From Leptolyngbya sp. SIO4C5 (GTDB taxonomy: Bacteria > Cyanobacteriota > Cyanobacteriia > Phormidesmidales > Phormidesmidaceae): a DNA stretch of 30,211 bases. Below, piece by piece: positions 15,011 to 23,840 of this stretch (within the stretch, counting starts at the first letter, position 1; every line of letters begins with the position of its first letter). The notes under the pieces were generated by a model, which saw only the letters and a program-made list of their open reading frames with translations, did no database searches and had not been told where the DNA came from. The stretch lies in the NCBI GenBank assembly GCA_010671965.1, contig JAAHIC010000010.1, positions 1-30,211 on the forward strand. Reading direction: 5' to 3'. Position numbers and translations under genes: made by a program.

Positions 15011-15044
15011 TCAGGCAATGGGAAGTCTGTACATGGTGCCTTGA
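15011..15044. promoter_or_regulatory. imperfect inverted repeat, candidate part of oriT
   Basis: TCAGGCA (15011-15017) pairs with TGCCTTGA (15037-15044), with one bulged T, across a 19-bp loop. It lies about 100 bp upstream of the relaxosome accessory gene, where oriT inverted repeats usually sit. I see no match to the known IncP nic consensus, so the call is tentative. Confidence 0.3.
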
Positions 15045-15095
15045 TTCTAACTCTTGACCGATTTATTATCTAGTTGCTACCGATACTTTTGTTTT

Positions 15096-15110
15096 ATTAC
15101 TAGTAGTAAT
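15096..15110. promoter_or_regulatory. perfect 15-bp palindrome, probable operator of the relaxosome operon
   Basis: ATTACTAGTAGTAAT is a perfect palindrome with 7-bp arms and a central G. It lies 30 bp before the start of the ribbon-helix-helix-like gene. A TTGCTA (15074-15079) and TTACTA (15097-15102) with a 17-bp spacer would be a promoter whose -10 box lies in the palindrome. Binding there would therefore repress the operon. Autoregulation by the 15140-15478 product is a reasonable inference. Confidence 0.45.
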
Positions 15111-15139
15111 TAACTTGATTCACCTTTTTTAATTTTGTC

Positions 15140-15478
15140 TTGGCTCGTACTGATCAGATTCACTTCTTGGTGACATCCGCTGAAAAAGATCGAATCACGA
15201 GGAGAGCACAAGATCAGGAAGTTAGCTTGTCTGATTTCTTGAGATCTCTGGCTTTAGATGAGCAAGTTTCTGAAAGCACCTGGGCTGATATCAGGCGGTA
15301 TCTATCGGCTATCGAGGCTCAGTTGTTTGCTCTGAGATTTGTGATTGAAGCGGAACTAGATGTTACTTTTTCTCGGCACAGTGCCGAAATTGATGCCAAC
15401 GAAGACCCGGTAGAGTACCACTTTGCTCTACTTGCAGAGAAGCTGAAGCAGCTTTTTTTAGAAGCTCAACAACGTTAA
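15140..15478 (+). CDS. relaxosome accessory protein, ribbon-helix-helix-like (MobC/NikA type)
   Basis: The 112-residue protein opens with a beta-strand and helix typical of relaxosome accessory proteins: QIHFLVTSAEKDRITRRAQD followed by E-V-S-L-S-D-F-L-R-S-L-A-L. Relatives such as NikA and MobC bind oriT beside the nick site and help the relaxase. The rest is helical and acidic and may dimerise. The start is a TTG at 15140 with no Shine-Dalgarno sequence. No upstream ATG is available in frame, so translation is probably modest. The gene ends 3 nt before the relaxase ATG, a standard pairing in MOBP systems. It follows the palindrome at 15096-15110, which it may bind. Coding status is very likely; the exact start is less sure. 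Confidence 0.8.
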   Translation: MARTDQIHFLVTSAEKDRITRRAQDQEVSLSDFLRSLALDEQVSESTWADIRRYLSAIEAQLFALRFVIEAELDVTFSRHSAEIDANEDPVEYHFALLAEKLKQLFLEAQQR

Positions 15479-15481
15479 CCG

Positions 15482-17695
15482 ATGGCTATTGTCAATGCAG
15501 CTACAACCAAAGATTTCCGGGCCACTCACCGCTATGTAGCCGTGAGAGAGGATAAGCAGCCACAGGTTATCCATTCTTCTGTGCCTCAAGGCATCGATGC
15601 TCTGCTGGGTCAGGAGATTGACCCAATCGCCACTGCCGAAGCGATGGAAACACAAGCCGCCAAGAGCGATCGCGTTGAAAAGCCTTGCTATCACATCTCT
15701 ATCTCTGTTGCTGAGGAAGATGAGCTGTCTAAGTTGGATTGGAATCAGCTTGCGACCGGATTTCTAGAGAAGACTGGCTTGGACGGACATCAAGCGGTCG
15801 GCTACCTACATGAGGACACAAGCTATCCAGACAGCGACGAGATACGACCACACCTGCACCTAGTCGTTAACCGGGTAGGCGCTGATGGGGTTGCTGTTGA
15901 TACGTCATGGGACTACTACCGCTTCCAAAACGCAATTCGCGACGTGGAGCAAGAGATGGGCCTGACCTCTGAGCCGAATAGCTGGGAAGTGGGGCACCGC
16001 CGCGACCCATCCGGGCAAGTTCATCGCCTAGCCGCCGAGCAAGCCCAATATGAAAATTCAGAGCATCCGCGTCAAAAGCCACCTCAACCAACTGTTCGCT
16101 CTAAGCTTCAGGATGCGATTGACAGCGCTATCGAGCAGGCCACTTCAGTTGAAGGCATCACAAACTTCCTAGAGAAACAAGGCATTGATACCCAGCTCAG
16201 CGATCGCGGCTGGAGCTTAGAGAAGGACGGTATTGCCTTTGCCGGAAGCCAGCTCGGACGAGCCTATTCGATGAATGCGGTAGAGCAAATCATGGCGGAA
16301 TCACCAGAGCAAAAAGAGCAAATCATTGATGCCGAGTGGCAACCTGCTGAGGCGGAAGGTAGCAGCAAGGCAGATAGCAAACAACGCCAGAAGCAGCGCC
16401 AGCGCTCGATGAAGCAAATCATGCAGGAGACGGCTGATGCTGAAGAAGACTCCAGCGATCGCCAGCAGCAGGGCCGCAAGATTAAGCGCTCTGGTGAACG
16501 TCTATCGCGGCAGTCTGATGAAGTGGATGGCCTTACCTTTCTCGGTGGCACCGTCGCCGCAGCGGGCGGACTGCTGGAGCTAGGTGAAAAGTTCGGCCAA
16601 GAAGTACGCAAGGCTCGCAGCCGCGCCAACAGCCAACGTGCGACAGAGCAAATTGACAAGCTAGAAGAGATAGGCGATCGCACCACAGCGCTAGAAAAAT
16701 CGTTAGTTGAGCAGGCTGAACAGGTTGACGAACAGCCGGAAACAGAGGCGCAAACTACCGAAAGTGACCTAGCAGCCGATAGCCAATCTCCTACTGAGAA
16801 AAGCTTGAATCTGGCTAATGAGCGTATCAGCGCTATTGGCGATCGCTTGGGCGTGGAGCTGGGAGAAGCTGAGCCGATTGAGCTAGATCCAAATGCTCCT
16901 ATCGGCAAGCAGCTTGATCAGATGGATGAGGCGATCGCTCAGATTGATCAGCGCCTCGGCACGCTGGAGAATGCGGTGGGCGAAATCACGCAATCACCTA
17001 AGCCTGAGCTAGGCAGTAGGCCCACAGGCGATGAAGTTGCCCAATCGCTTGAAAACTTCGTTCAGGCAAGAACTGAGTTTAGGAGTGAAACAGAACCGAG
17101 TGCTTTTGATAGCTCGGCTGGAACTGTGGAGCTATCGCGCGAGGGCTTCCAAGGCCGAAACTCACGGCTGACCGTCACAGATCCCAGCTACGGCACCGTA
17201 CTGGAAGCTACCAAGGAAAAGGAAGTAGATGGAGACTGGCAGACCCAGATTGACGAACTGAGTGATGAGCAAGCTCAGACAATCAGCCAGCTTCCTCAAT
17301 CCGCTCAGGAATACGGTCAGTACAAGCAGGGACAACAGCTTGTCGATAGCTTGAGAAGCTTACCGCAGACGGCAGATGAATTTGCAGGCAACAGCGGCAA
17401 TATCCGCTGGAATAGCCCAGAATCCGGCTTTGACTATGAGTTCAGCATTGAGCGTCAGGCCGATGGCACTCAGCAGATTACAGGTCAAGACCGAGAGAGC
17501 GGTGAGCAGGTCTTTAGCGCCACTGCGGGCAACGATGACGCTATCTTCGTTGAGCAAAACAATGTCCCTAGCGACCACACACAAGAGCTTTTAACCCAGA
17601 AGGAGCAGGAGCTAACGTCTTCTGACCAAGAAGCGGAGCAAGCGCGTAGAAGAACGCCGCGCCGCCGCTCTAAGCAGCGCGAGCTGGAGCTATGA
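15482..17695 (+). CDS. relaxase, MOBP/VirD2-like, with duplicated C-terminal module and LEL tail
   Basis: A 737-residue relaxase that would nick plasmid DNA at oriT and lead it through the T4SS. The metal-binding motif III is H110-E-D112...R-P-H124-L-H126-LVVNRV, preceded by HISISV (71-76). The nicking tyrosine should be in the N-terminal 25 residues; Tyr18 in HRYVAV is a candidate. Residues about 300-350 are Gln/Lys-rich, and 370-510 form likely coiled coils. About 519-620 and 632-715 are two copies of a module also found in the 4041-4694 and 5428-6243 proteins (VAQSLENFVQA, G-T-V-L-E-A-T, L-S-D-E-Q). The end is Arg-rich and finishes SKQRELEL. C-terminal relaxase segments commonly carry the T4SS secretion signal, so this module is a good candidate. 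The gene follows its accessory gene by 3 nt. Confidence 0.92.
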   Translation: MAIVNAATTKDFRATHRYVAVREDKQPQVIHSSVPQGIDALLGQEIDPIATAEAMETQAAKSDRVEKPCYHISISVAEEDELSKLDWNQLATGFLEKTGLDGHQAVGYLHEDTSYPDSDEIRPHLHLVVNRVGADGVAVDTSWDYYRFQNAIRDVEQEMGLTSEPNSWEVGHRRDPSGQVHRLAAEQAQYENSEHPRQKPPQPTVRSKLQDAIDSAIEQATSVEGITNFLEKQGIDTQLSDRGWSLEKDGIAFAGSQLGRAYSMNAVEQIMAESPEQKEQIIDAEWQPAEAEGSSKADSKQRQKQRQRSMKQIMQETADAEEDSSDRQQQGRKIKRSGERLSRQSDEVDGLTFLGGTVAAAGGLLELGEKFGQEVRKARSRANSQRATEQIDKLEEIGDRTTALEKSLVEQAEQVDEQPETEAQTTESDLAADSQSPTEKSLNLANERISAIGDRLGVELGEAEPIELDPNAPIGKQLDQMDEAIAQIDQRLGTLENAVGEITQSPKPELGSRPTGDEVAQSLENFVQARTEFRSETEPSAFDSSAGTVELSREGFQGRNSRLTVTDPSYGTVLEATKEKEVDGDWQTQIDELSDEQAQTISQLPQSAQEYGQYKQGQQLVDSLRSLPQTADEFAGNSGNIRWNSPESGFDYEFSIERQADGTQQITGQDRESGEQVFSATAGNDDAIFVEQNNVPSDHTQELLTQKEQELTSSDQEAEQARRRTPRRRSKQRELEL

Positions 17696-17705
17696 CCGAT
17701 TTGAA

Positions 17706-18356
17706 GTGATTGACAATGACGCAGTTATGACTATCGCAAGACGACCGAGAAAATCGAAGCCAGTCATCAAATTCAATCTGCTGTGGAACAAAGTCGTTCT
17801 GCATCAGGCTGAGCTTGGCTTGATCGCTACCCTCGTAGCGGTCGCTGGCTACATGCTCTACGCCAGCCCGGTCACCGTCATGGTGGCCCTAGTGATGGCA
17901 CTGCCCGCGATCGCCCTGGGCGTGCTCAATCAGAGTATCAGTCAAATAACCCGGTGGGGATTACCGCTCAAGAGTTGGCACCTTGCTAGCGCAGTAGTAG
18001 CCGTTTCGGCTCTGGCAGCGTTCAGCGGCGTTAGCCCGGTCAACGCCCAGATGTTCAATAATCTGGAACAGGCGGTGACTAATGCTGTTTCCAGCACTAG
18101 CGGTAGTACAGTCGATCCCGCTGTTATTACCACTATCTTCAATATCTTCCGCATCCTGATTGTTTTAGCCTTTTTGATTGGTGTGGTAATCGTCTTTACC
18201 CAGGCTACTAGAGGCGGCGACTGGCAACCGATTGCCAACCTGCTAGCCATTGGCGTTGCTTTCGTTATCGGCGTGGAAGTCATCAGCCAGCTCATTATCG
18301 GCACTGGTAGCGGTGGCCCCGGCGGTGCCCCTGGTGGCCCCGGTACTGCTCCTTAA
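17706..18356 (+). CDS. VirB2/TrbC-like major pilin precursor with long leader
   Basis: A 216-residue membrane protein 10 nt after the relaxase stop and directly before virB4, the usual position of the pilin gene. Two hydrophobic segments (about 36-75) and a third (92-108) form an unusually long leader ending in a signal-peptidase-like site SPVNAQ (110-115). The predicted mature part has two transmembrane helices, about 143-164 and 178-198, separated by a short ATRGGDWQP loop, as in VirB2 and TrbC pilins. It ends in a Gly/Pro tail (GGPGGAPGGPG). Mature pilin would form the conjugative pilus. The start is GTG 17706; ATG 17727 is a plausible alternative that shortens it by seven residues. No strong Shine-Dalgarno sequence is seen. 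Confidence 0.75.
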   Translation: MIDNDAVMTIARRPRKSKPVIKFNLLWNKVVLHQAELGLIATLVAVAGYMLYASPVTVMVALVMALPAIALGVLNQSISQITRWGLPLKSWHLASAVVAVSALAAFSGVSPVNAQMFNNLEQAVTNAVSSTSGSTVDPAVITTIFNIFRILIVLAFLIGVVIVFTQATRGGDWQPIANLLAIGVAFVIGVEVISQLIIGTGSGGPGGAPGGPGTAP

Positions 18357-18392
18357 TCTGGCGTAGTTTGTCCGCGTACCTCAGCATTGCTT

Positions 18393-21300
18393 ATGAGCCT
18401 TGATATCGATAGAGATCCCGTTCGCGTTAATAAGCTGCTGGGGGCGCGGGCCAGCATTGGCCCCATCCCCGCTGAGCAACTCATGCCCTGGGTGGCTATC
18501 GGTGGGGTCAGCTTCTTCTTCGTCAAGATGCTGTTGGCCCAGAACTTCATCACCTGGCTCCTGGTGTGGTTCTGGCTCAACGGTACCTGGTGGGTGCTCA
18601 CAGGCGAGAAAACCTACAAGTTCATCAAATCCTGGGCGCACCCGCCTGGCCATGACTGGACAAACGGAGAAACGATCTTTATTCGAGCCTATGAACCCGG
18701 TATGTGGGATAAATTTCGCAAGTTTCTGAAAAAAGACAAGAAGATTAAGCGCAAAACCCAGTCAGGGGAAAAGCAGTTCGCCCCTTTCCAAGATTTGTGC
18801 CACCTCCACTCAATCGTTCAAGTTGAACTGGGAGGCCATAAGTTTGCCTGCTTGCTGCTCTATGACGCCAAGAAAGATCAGTGGTCAGCAGAAATTCCCT
18901 TTAAGTTCCAAGGGCTGCACCCGCAGCTTTACCGCGCTGAAGTAGAGGAAGCCATCGGCTCGCTTCAGCAGGGGATGGCGGAACTACTCGACGGTGAGCG
19001 CCTACGCTTCTACACCGAATGTAAATCCTCGATTACAGAGCGCAGAACCCAGCTTAGAAACCTGGCCCGCATCTCTAAAATGCCTCCCATTTCAGTGATG
19101 CTCTTGGATGAAGAAGCCCGGATTAAGGAACTCACTGAGAAAGGTATCCGGCAGGTTTGGAGTCAGACCGTTTGGGCCACCTGGTCGAGTGCCCGCGCGG
19201 ATGAGCAAAACACAGATTTTGTTGGCAAGGCGGTATTAGGCGCTAAGAAACTCATTAATAAGAGAGTCCGCAAGGTGGCGGGCACTGAAGAACACCACTT
19301 CAAACAGTTCTACCTCAAGCTGGTAAGACAGATTTACGAGAGCGGCTATCTCAACTGGAGAAATGTCCTCGAAACTAAAGCTAAGCTCAACTTCGAGCCG
19401 ATGGACGCTCAAGAGCTATGGGAATGGCTCTGGTATCGCTTCAATCGCCGCAAAGCACCACAGCTCACCCAATACATCAGAATTCGTGAGACCGAAGACG
19501 GCATCAGACAGCGAATACCCCCTTCTGGTCAGAAAGATTTAGTAACGCTGCTGCTCCAGGGCGATCGCGGCCAGCCTTCCACACCCCGGCACAAGCGGCA
19601 GCATGGCTATATCTACGTCAATGGCCGCGTCGGAAAGGTCGCCGTACTCGAAGCCCCACCTGAGCTATGGCGCAATACCCGCCAGCAGCTCAAGTGGATC
19701 TGGGAGAGATTATCGAACTCCTACGTCCGCGATACCGAATGCGTCGTTGAGGTCACGCCCAAGGAGCGTTGGAGTACCCAGGATGAGCTAGAGAAGATGA
19801 CCCGCCAAAGTCACTTCGAGAGCGAGCGGGCGGCTACCTACGGTACCGGGCGTGATGTCCACGCCGCCTTGCAAAGCAAGCAGGCTGAGCAAGCCCTGAT
19901 GAAGATGCTCGAAGGCCAAAAGCCAATCCTGGTTGGCTGCACCTTCATCGTCTGGAGAAAGTCTGAAAGGGAATGTGATGAGGCGATCGCCCAGCTCTGT
20001 AACAGCTTCGGCAGCGCTGAGGCGGTGATTGAAAATGATGTCTGCTGGCGGGTTTGGCTCGAAACCTTACCCATTAATAGGTTTCCGTTGCTGACCCGTT
20101 ATAACGCTTTTTCAGAGCGGCGCATTGTTCTCGATACCGAAACCGTCGCCGGATTCCTACCAATTACCTGCCCGCGTGACGTTCATGACCAAGGTGTCGA
20201 ATTTCAAACGGAAGAAGGGGGCAAGCCGCTCTACGTCGATCTGTTCACAGGTACCGGGCGAGTCCTGATCACAGGTACCACTGGCTCTGGTAAGTCGGTA
20301 CTCGGCTGGCGCTTTATTGAGGATGCCCTAGCTCAAAATATTCCGGTCGTCGGCATTGACCTCAGCTCCGGTGGCAACAGCACCTTCCAAACTGCTGTGC
20401 AGGCACTCGGTAGGCATGGTGCTTATATCGATATTCTCCATGAAAAGCTCAATCTGCTAGAACCGCCCAATCTGCTCAATCTCAGACCTGAAATTCAGCT
20501 TCAGCGTTTCAAGCGCTGGAAAGACTTTGTCCGGCAGGCAATTGTAGCGATCGCTATGGGTCAGATTAATGACCAGCAGCTTCTAGAGCGGGTTAACTCT
20601 ATTGTTTTGCGGACGCTAGAAGTCTTCTTTGCGGACGCTGAGATTCTAGAGCGCTACAACGAGGCGATGGAAAAGGGCTGGCTCAGTGAAGCTTGGCAGA
20701 AGATGCCCACGCTGCATGAGTTTTTGAAGTTTTGCTCCAGAGAACAGCTTGACCTCAAAAGCTATGAGGATATCGACGCAAAAGCCATCAACCAGATTGT
20801 TAGCCAAGTCGGGGCCAAGCTCGTTGACCCGAATATTGGAGATGCGATCGGGCAGCCCAGCTCGGTAAATCCAGACCCCATCATCAAGTTCTATGCGCTG
20901 TCAGGTCTGACTAACGAGAGCAACGCCTACATCATGGCGCTTTCAGCTCAGATGGCCGCCCTCAGAAATGCTCTGGCTCACGATAAATCGCTGTTTGTAG
21001 GTGATGAGCTGTCGGTACTGCTGGGCAAGCGCGGCTTTGCCGAATTAGTCGGTGAAACCTTTGCCACCGGGCGGAAAGAGGGCATTAGCTCAGTCATCCT
21101 GGCCCAGGATCTCGATGCCATTGTCGAATGCTCAGCCAGCGCTAAGATCCTTGCCAACATCAGCACCGTCATTACAGGAAAAACGACTCATGCAGGCTGC
21201 AACGCCTACATGCAGGCGCTTGACTACCCTGAATCGGTGATTAAATTCAACGCCACCGAACGCTTCAAGGGCAGCAAAGCCGATCTCTTCTCCCGGTGGC

Positions 21301-21590
21301 TGGTAGAAGAACAGGGCCGCTTCTGGCGCACCCGCTATTATGCTGCGCCACTGATGCTGGCAGCATTAGCCAACGGAGAGGAAGAACAGCTTGCTCGTAA
21401 CCGGGTGCTGGCTTTCTATCCAGAAACCACTCGCGGCTATCTCGATGGCCTCAGAGAATTTTCCCGCCAATATGTGCAGGCCATGCGCGGTGCCATCGGC
21501 TTCGAGGATATTCAAGCACCCCCTGAAGTCAGACGCCGATTCCAAGCCGCAGGCCAAAAGCGAAGCTTAGTAGCGACGAAAACAGACTGA
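18393..21590 (+). CDS. virB4: VirB4/TrbE-type conjugative ATPase with N-terminal VirB3-like membrane segment
   Basis: A 1065-residue ATPase from ATG 18393 (a TTG two codons upstream is less likely). Residues about 31-70 contain two closely spaced hydrophobic segments followed by GEKTYKF, resembling a VirB3/TrbD domain fused to VirB4, a fusion known in several T4SSs. The Walker A motif is GTTGSGKS (628-635). Walker B lies near residues 866-873 (SLFVGDELS), where the DE pair follows an unusual V-G. A conserved AQDLD segment near 905 fits the later sensor region. VirB4 powers pilus assembly and substrate transfer at the inner membrane. Length exceeds the usual 800-900 residues because of the fused N-terminus and an extended middle domain. 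Its TGA overlaps the next ATG. Confidence 0.9.
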   Translation: MSLDIDRDPVRVNKLLGARASIGPIPAEQLMPWVAIGGVSFFFVKMLLAQNFITWLLVWFWLNGTWWVLTGEKTYKFIKSWAHPPGHDWTNGETIFIRAYEPGMWDKFRKFLKKDKKIKRKTQSGEKQFAPFQDLCHLHSIVQVELGGHKFACLLLYDAKKDQWSAEIPFKFQGLHPQLYRAEVEEAIGSLQQGMAELLDGERLRFYTECKSSITERRTQLRNLARISKMPPISVMLLDEEARIKELTEKGIRQVWSQTVWATWSSARADEQNTDFVGKAVLGAKKLINKRVRKVAGTEEHHFKQFYLKLVRQIYESGYLNWRNVLETKAKLNFEPMDAQELWEWLWYRFNRRKAPQLTQYIRIRETEDGIRQRIPPSGQKDLVTLLLQGDRGQPSTPRHKRQHGYIYVNGRVGKVAVLEAPPELWRNTRQQLKWIWERLSNSYVRDTECVVEVTPKERWSTQDELEKMTRQSHFESERAATYGTGRDVHAALQSKQAEQALMKMLEGQKPILVGCTFIVWRKSERECDEAIAQLCNSFGSAEAVIENDVCWRVWLETLPINRFPLLTRYNAFSERRIVLDTETVAGFLPITCPRDVHDQGVEFQTEEGGKPLYVDLFTGTGRVLITGTTGSGKSVLGWRFIEDALAQNIPVVGIDLSSGGNSTFQTAVQALGRHGAYIDILHEKLNLLEPPNLLNLRPEIQLQRFKRWKDFVRQAIVAIAMGQINDQQLLERVNSIVLRTLEVFFADAEILERYNEAMEKGWLSEAWQKMPTLHEFLKFCSREQLDLKSYEDIDAKAINQIVSQVGAKLVDPNIGDAIGQPSSVNPDPIIKFYALSGLTNESNAYIMALSAQMAALRNALAHDKSLFVGDELSVLLGKRGFAELVGETFATGRKEGISSVILAQDLDAIVECSASAKILANISTVITGKTTHAGCNAYMQALDYPESVIKFNATERFKGSKADLFSRWLVEEQGRFWRTRYYAAPLMLAALANGEEEQLARNRVLAFYPETTRGYLDGLREFSRQYVQAMRGAIGFEDIQAPPEVRRRFQAAGQKRSLVATKTD

Positions 21591-22699
21591 TGCGAACTCA
21601 ACGCAACTTCAAACAAATTGCCACGCTCATCAGCGCTCCTCTGATAGCTCTGATGCTACAGAGCGGGCCTGTCAGAGCACAGGGCACACCGGCATTCAAC
21701 CCGAATGCCGATGATGCTAGAAGCGCTACTGATGGTAGCTCTGGCAGTGATGCTAACTCTGCTGGCAGCGCAACTGCCCCAACTGGCCCGCTGGGAGATA
21801 TCAACAGTGCCGCCAACGACATCAATAGCATTGTCAACAATACGTCTAGCGATATTGATGCCGCTGTCCAACAGCAGCTTCAAGGGCTGACTGAGACCAT
21901 TAACAACAGTACCGACAACCTGCTGGGCAATAACACCATTGGGCAAATCGACAACACCATTGATACTGTCACAGGAACGATCGACACCGTCACCGGGGCG
22001 ATCGATAACATCACCAGCACTTTCAATTCCCTCTTTGACCTGAACCGACTCTTTGACCTGTTGAGCCTGGACTTGCCTGATATCTTCTCTGGCGCTTTAG
22101 GCGGTCTCAGCGGCGGTGGCAGCTCCGGCGGCTCCACAGTACAGATTCAAACCGGAGCACTGGGATTACCGGATCCAAAGATTATTGAGCAGCAGATTCA
22201 GAACGCGGCTCCCTCAGCTTTTGAAGAAGCAACTGGGTCGAAAACAGGCGGTAGTGGTTCTCCCGTCATCAAAGATGATTTGGTGACTTTGTTTGAAACC
22301 GACATGACCGATGAAATTGCGGCCCAAACTGCTCTGACGGAAGACGGGCAGCAAAAGCTCAGAGAGAACGCCGAAGCTGCAAACAGCGCTCTCGAAACCT
22401 CAACTGAACTGGCTTCAGACTCAGAAGGCCAAGACGTTTCTCAAAATATCCTGCGCAACATCAGTGCCCAGCTTGCCGCTCAGCAGCAGACTGGCACCCT
22501 CGATACCATCGATGCCCAGCTCCGCGCCAGAGACGATGCCCTCAGAAATAAGATGCTCGTCGATGCAGTCAGAGAACTTCAGGGAGATCGCCTCCAAGAT
22601 AGACGGCAAGATGCTTCAGCTTACTCAGATGCCATTACCCAGGGCGGGCAGCTCATCCTGCCCGGTACAGGCATCAATCCGGCAGGAGGCACCCCATGA
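21590..22699 (+). CDS. secreted VirB5/TrbJ-like T4SS protein
   Basis: A 369-residue exported protein whose signal peptide (about 1-30) ends VRAQG. A Ser/Ala/Asp-rich part and repeated I-D-x-x-I/V-x-T steps (about 60-145, DTVTGTIDTVTGAIDNIT) suggest long amphipathic helices. A Gly/Ser-rich hinge follows (170-182). The C-terminal half has ILRNISAQLAAQQQTGTLDT and a helix of Arg/Asp repeats (about 285-335), recalling the C-terminal part of TrbJ/VirB5. VirB5 proteins sit at the pilus tip or base and contact other cells. Family identity rests mostly on gene order between virB4 and virB6 and on the signal peptide, so I call it VirB5-like only. It overlaps both neighbours by 1-4 nt, consistent with one mRNA. 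Confidence 0.65.
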   Translation: MRTQRNFKQIATLISAPLIALMLQSGPVRAQGTPAFNPNADDARSATDGSSGSDANSAGSATAPTGPLGDINSAANDINSIVNNTSSDIDAAVQQQLQGLTETINNSTDNLLGNNTIGQIDNTIDTVTGTIDTVTGAIDNITSTFNSLFDLNRLFDLLSLDLPDIFSGALGGLSGGGSSGGSTVQIQTGALGLPDPKIIEQQIQNAAPSAFEEATGSKTGGSGSPVIKDDLVTLFETDMTDEIAAQTALTEDGQQKLRENAEAANSALETSTELASDSEGQDVSQNILRNISAQLAAQQQTGTLDTIDAQLRARDDALRNKMLVDAVRELQGDRLQDRRQDASAYSDAITQGGQLILPGTGINPAGGTP

Positions 22700-23838
22700 T
22701 TGACTCACTCCTGCTCGCTCAGCAAGGCTCCCAAGCCGCTGTCGATGTCATCACCAACGCCCTCCAACTTACTGAAGACACAATTGCCTCGTGGAACGAA
22801 ACCTGGATCGACGTGGTAGATCCAAACTCGCAGCTCTGGGGCGATGTCGTTGAGTTCTCTAGAGGCTTGCTAGCGCTCTGCTTCCTCTATATGTTCGTGC
22901 GCTACGGTAACGAGCTGATGAAGTCAAAGTATCTCGGCACTATCGTCGAAATCTTTACTTTCCCGCTCATTGTGCTGCTGTTCCTTGGCAGTGATGGTCA
23001 ATTGCTGGCAAACAGCATTCTCTTTGTCCGCTCTTTGGGCTACCAGCTCGTGACAGGGCTGCTCTCTAAGCAGCTCGTTGGTTATCAAATGCAAGATGCC
23101 GTGACCCAGTTCGGCCTCAACAACTTGGGCGTCCAGCGCATCAAGCAGGTGTACAGCGAGTGTGAGGAACTGGTAGGCGATCCCTTTCTGGAATGCTGGG
23201 ATAGCAAAGCGCCTGAAGTGCAGGCTATCTACGACCAGCTCCAAGCGCAAAATCCTGGCATTGACCTCGGCCCACTGCAATCCTTTGCAGATATGGCTCT
23301 TAACTTCAGTGCTGCTGGCACTATCCGCGATATCGGTACTGCCGCAGGTGGTGTTATCAGCGGCGATATCAGCGGCGCGTTTGCCAGCATTATTCAAGAT
23401 CGGCTGCTGCCTATCATCCAGTCCATTCTCTATGCGGTGCAGTGGGCTTTCGTGAATTTAGTTGAGGCATCACTGCTGATTGCTGCGGTCTTTGCCCCCA
23501 TCGCGCTGGTGCTCTCCATTTTACCGACATCGGGGCGGCCCATCTGGGCCTGGGCCTCTGGCTTCGTGGGTTTGCTGGGCTTGCAGATTGGCTACAACCT
23601 CATCGTCGGCATTGTGGCGGTGGTGCTAGCTAATACCAGAGGCGGTGCCATTGAAGTCTCACAGAATCTTGGCTTCCTGCTCTTCATCTCTGTCTTTGCC
23701 CCTGCCTTGGCAACTTTTATCTCAAGCTGGAGTGCCACCACGCTCTATGCCTCTATCAGCCGCAGGGCTAACAGCATCGCCTCGGCTGTCACCGGGGGCA
23801 TCTCCACCGCTGCTCGTTTTGCCGTTCTGAGGAAATAG
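22696..23838 (+). CDS. VirB6/TrbL-like polytopic inner-membrane protein
   Basis: A 380-residue integral membrane protein. Hydrophobic segments lie near 55-72, 77-95, 228-262 (long and possibly two passes), 272-305 and 325-345, with an extended soluble loop between about 100 and 225. This matches the VirB6/TrbL pattern of several transmembrane helices flanking a periplasmic loop. VirB6 proteins form part of the inner-membrane channel that the substrate enters. The gene starts within the last codons of the VirB5-like gene (ATGA overlap) and ends 2 nt before the virB8-like gene. The loop contains two Cys (SECEELVGDPFLECWD) that could form a disulphide in the periplasm. Confidence 0.8.
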   Translation: MIDSLLLAQQGSQAAVDVITNALQLTEDTIASWNETWIDVVDPNSQLWGDVVEFSRGLLALCFLYMFVRYGNELMKSKYLGTIVEIFTFPLIVLLFLGSDGQLLANSILFVRSLGYQLVTGLLSKQLVGYQMQDAVTQFGLNNLGVQRIKQVYSECEELVGDPFLECWDSKAPEVQAIYDQLQAQNPGIDLGPLQSFADMALNFSAAGTIRDIGTAAGGVISGDISGAFASIIQDRLLPIIQSILYAVQWAFVNLVEASLLIAAVFAPIALVLSILPTSGRPIWAWASGFVGLLGLQIGYNLIVGIVAVVLANTRGGAIEVSQNLGFLLFISVFAPALATFISSWSATTLYASISRRANSIASAVTGGISTAARFAVLRK

Positions 23839-23840
23839 TT

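Larger units (their letters stand above)
14707..15139. other. AT-rich divergent control region: putative centromere, promoters and possible oriT
   Basis: These 433 bp contain no gene and separate the left operon (parM first) from the right operon (relaxosome genes first). The parM-proximal half holds two arrays of 10-bp phased repeats. The relaxase-proximal half holds an imperfect inverted repeat (15011-15044), a perfect 15-bp palindrome (15096-15110) and TTG-type promoter elements. This is the position where both a parC-like centromere and an oriT are expected. Confidence 0.6.

Noticed and set aside
11672..15665. About 4 kb without any HIP1 site, as a sign of foreign origin of the partition genes
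   Set aside because: Similar gaps occur elsewhere (about 6.0-9.6 kb and 20.6-25.0 kb), so absence of HIP1 alone does not mark this segment.
16264..16908. Long minus-strand reading frame opposite the relaxase
   Set aside because: It is Ser/Arg-rich with no domain, and it mirrors the Glu/Gln/Ala-rich coiled-coil coding strand. The same effect explains the antisense frames over virB4, virB10 and the SSB-like gene.
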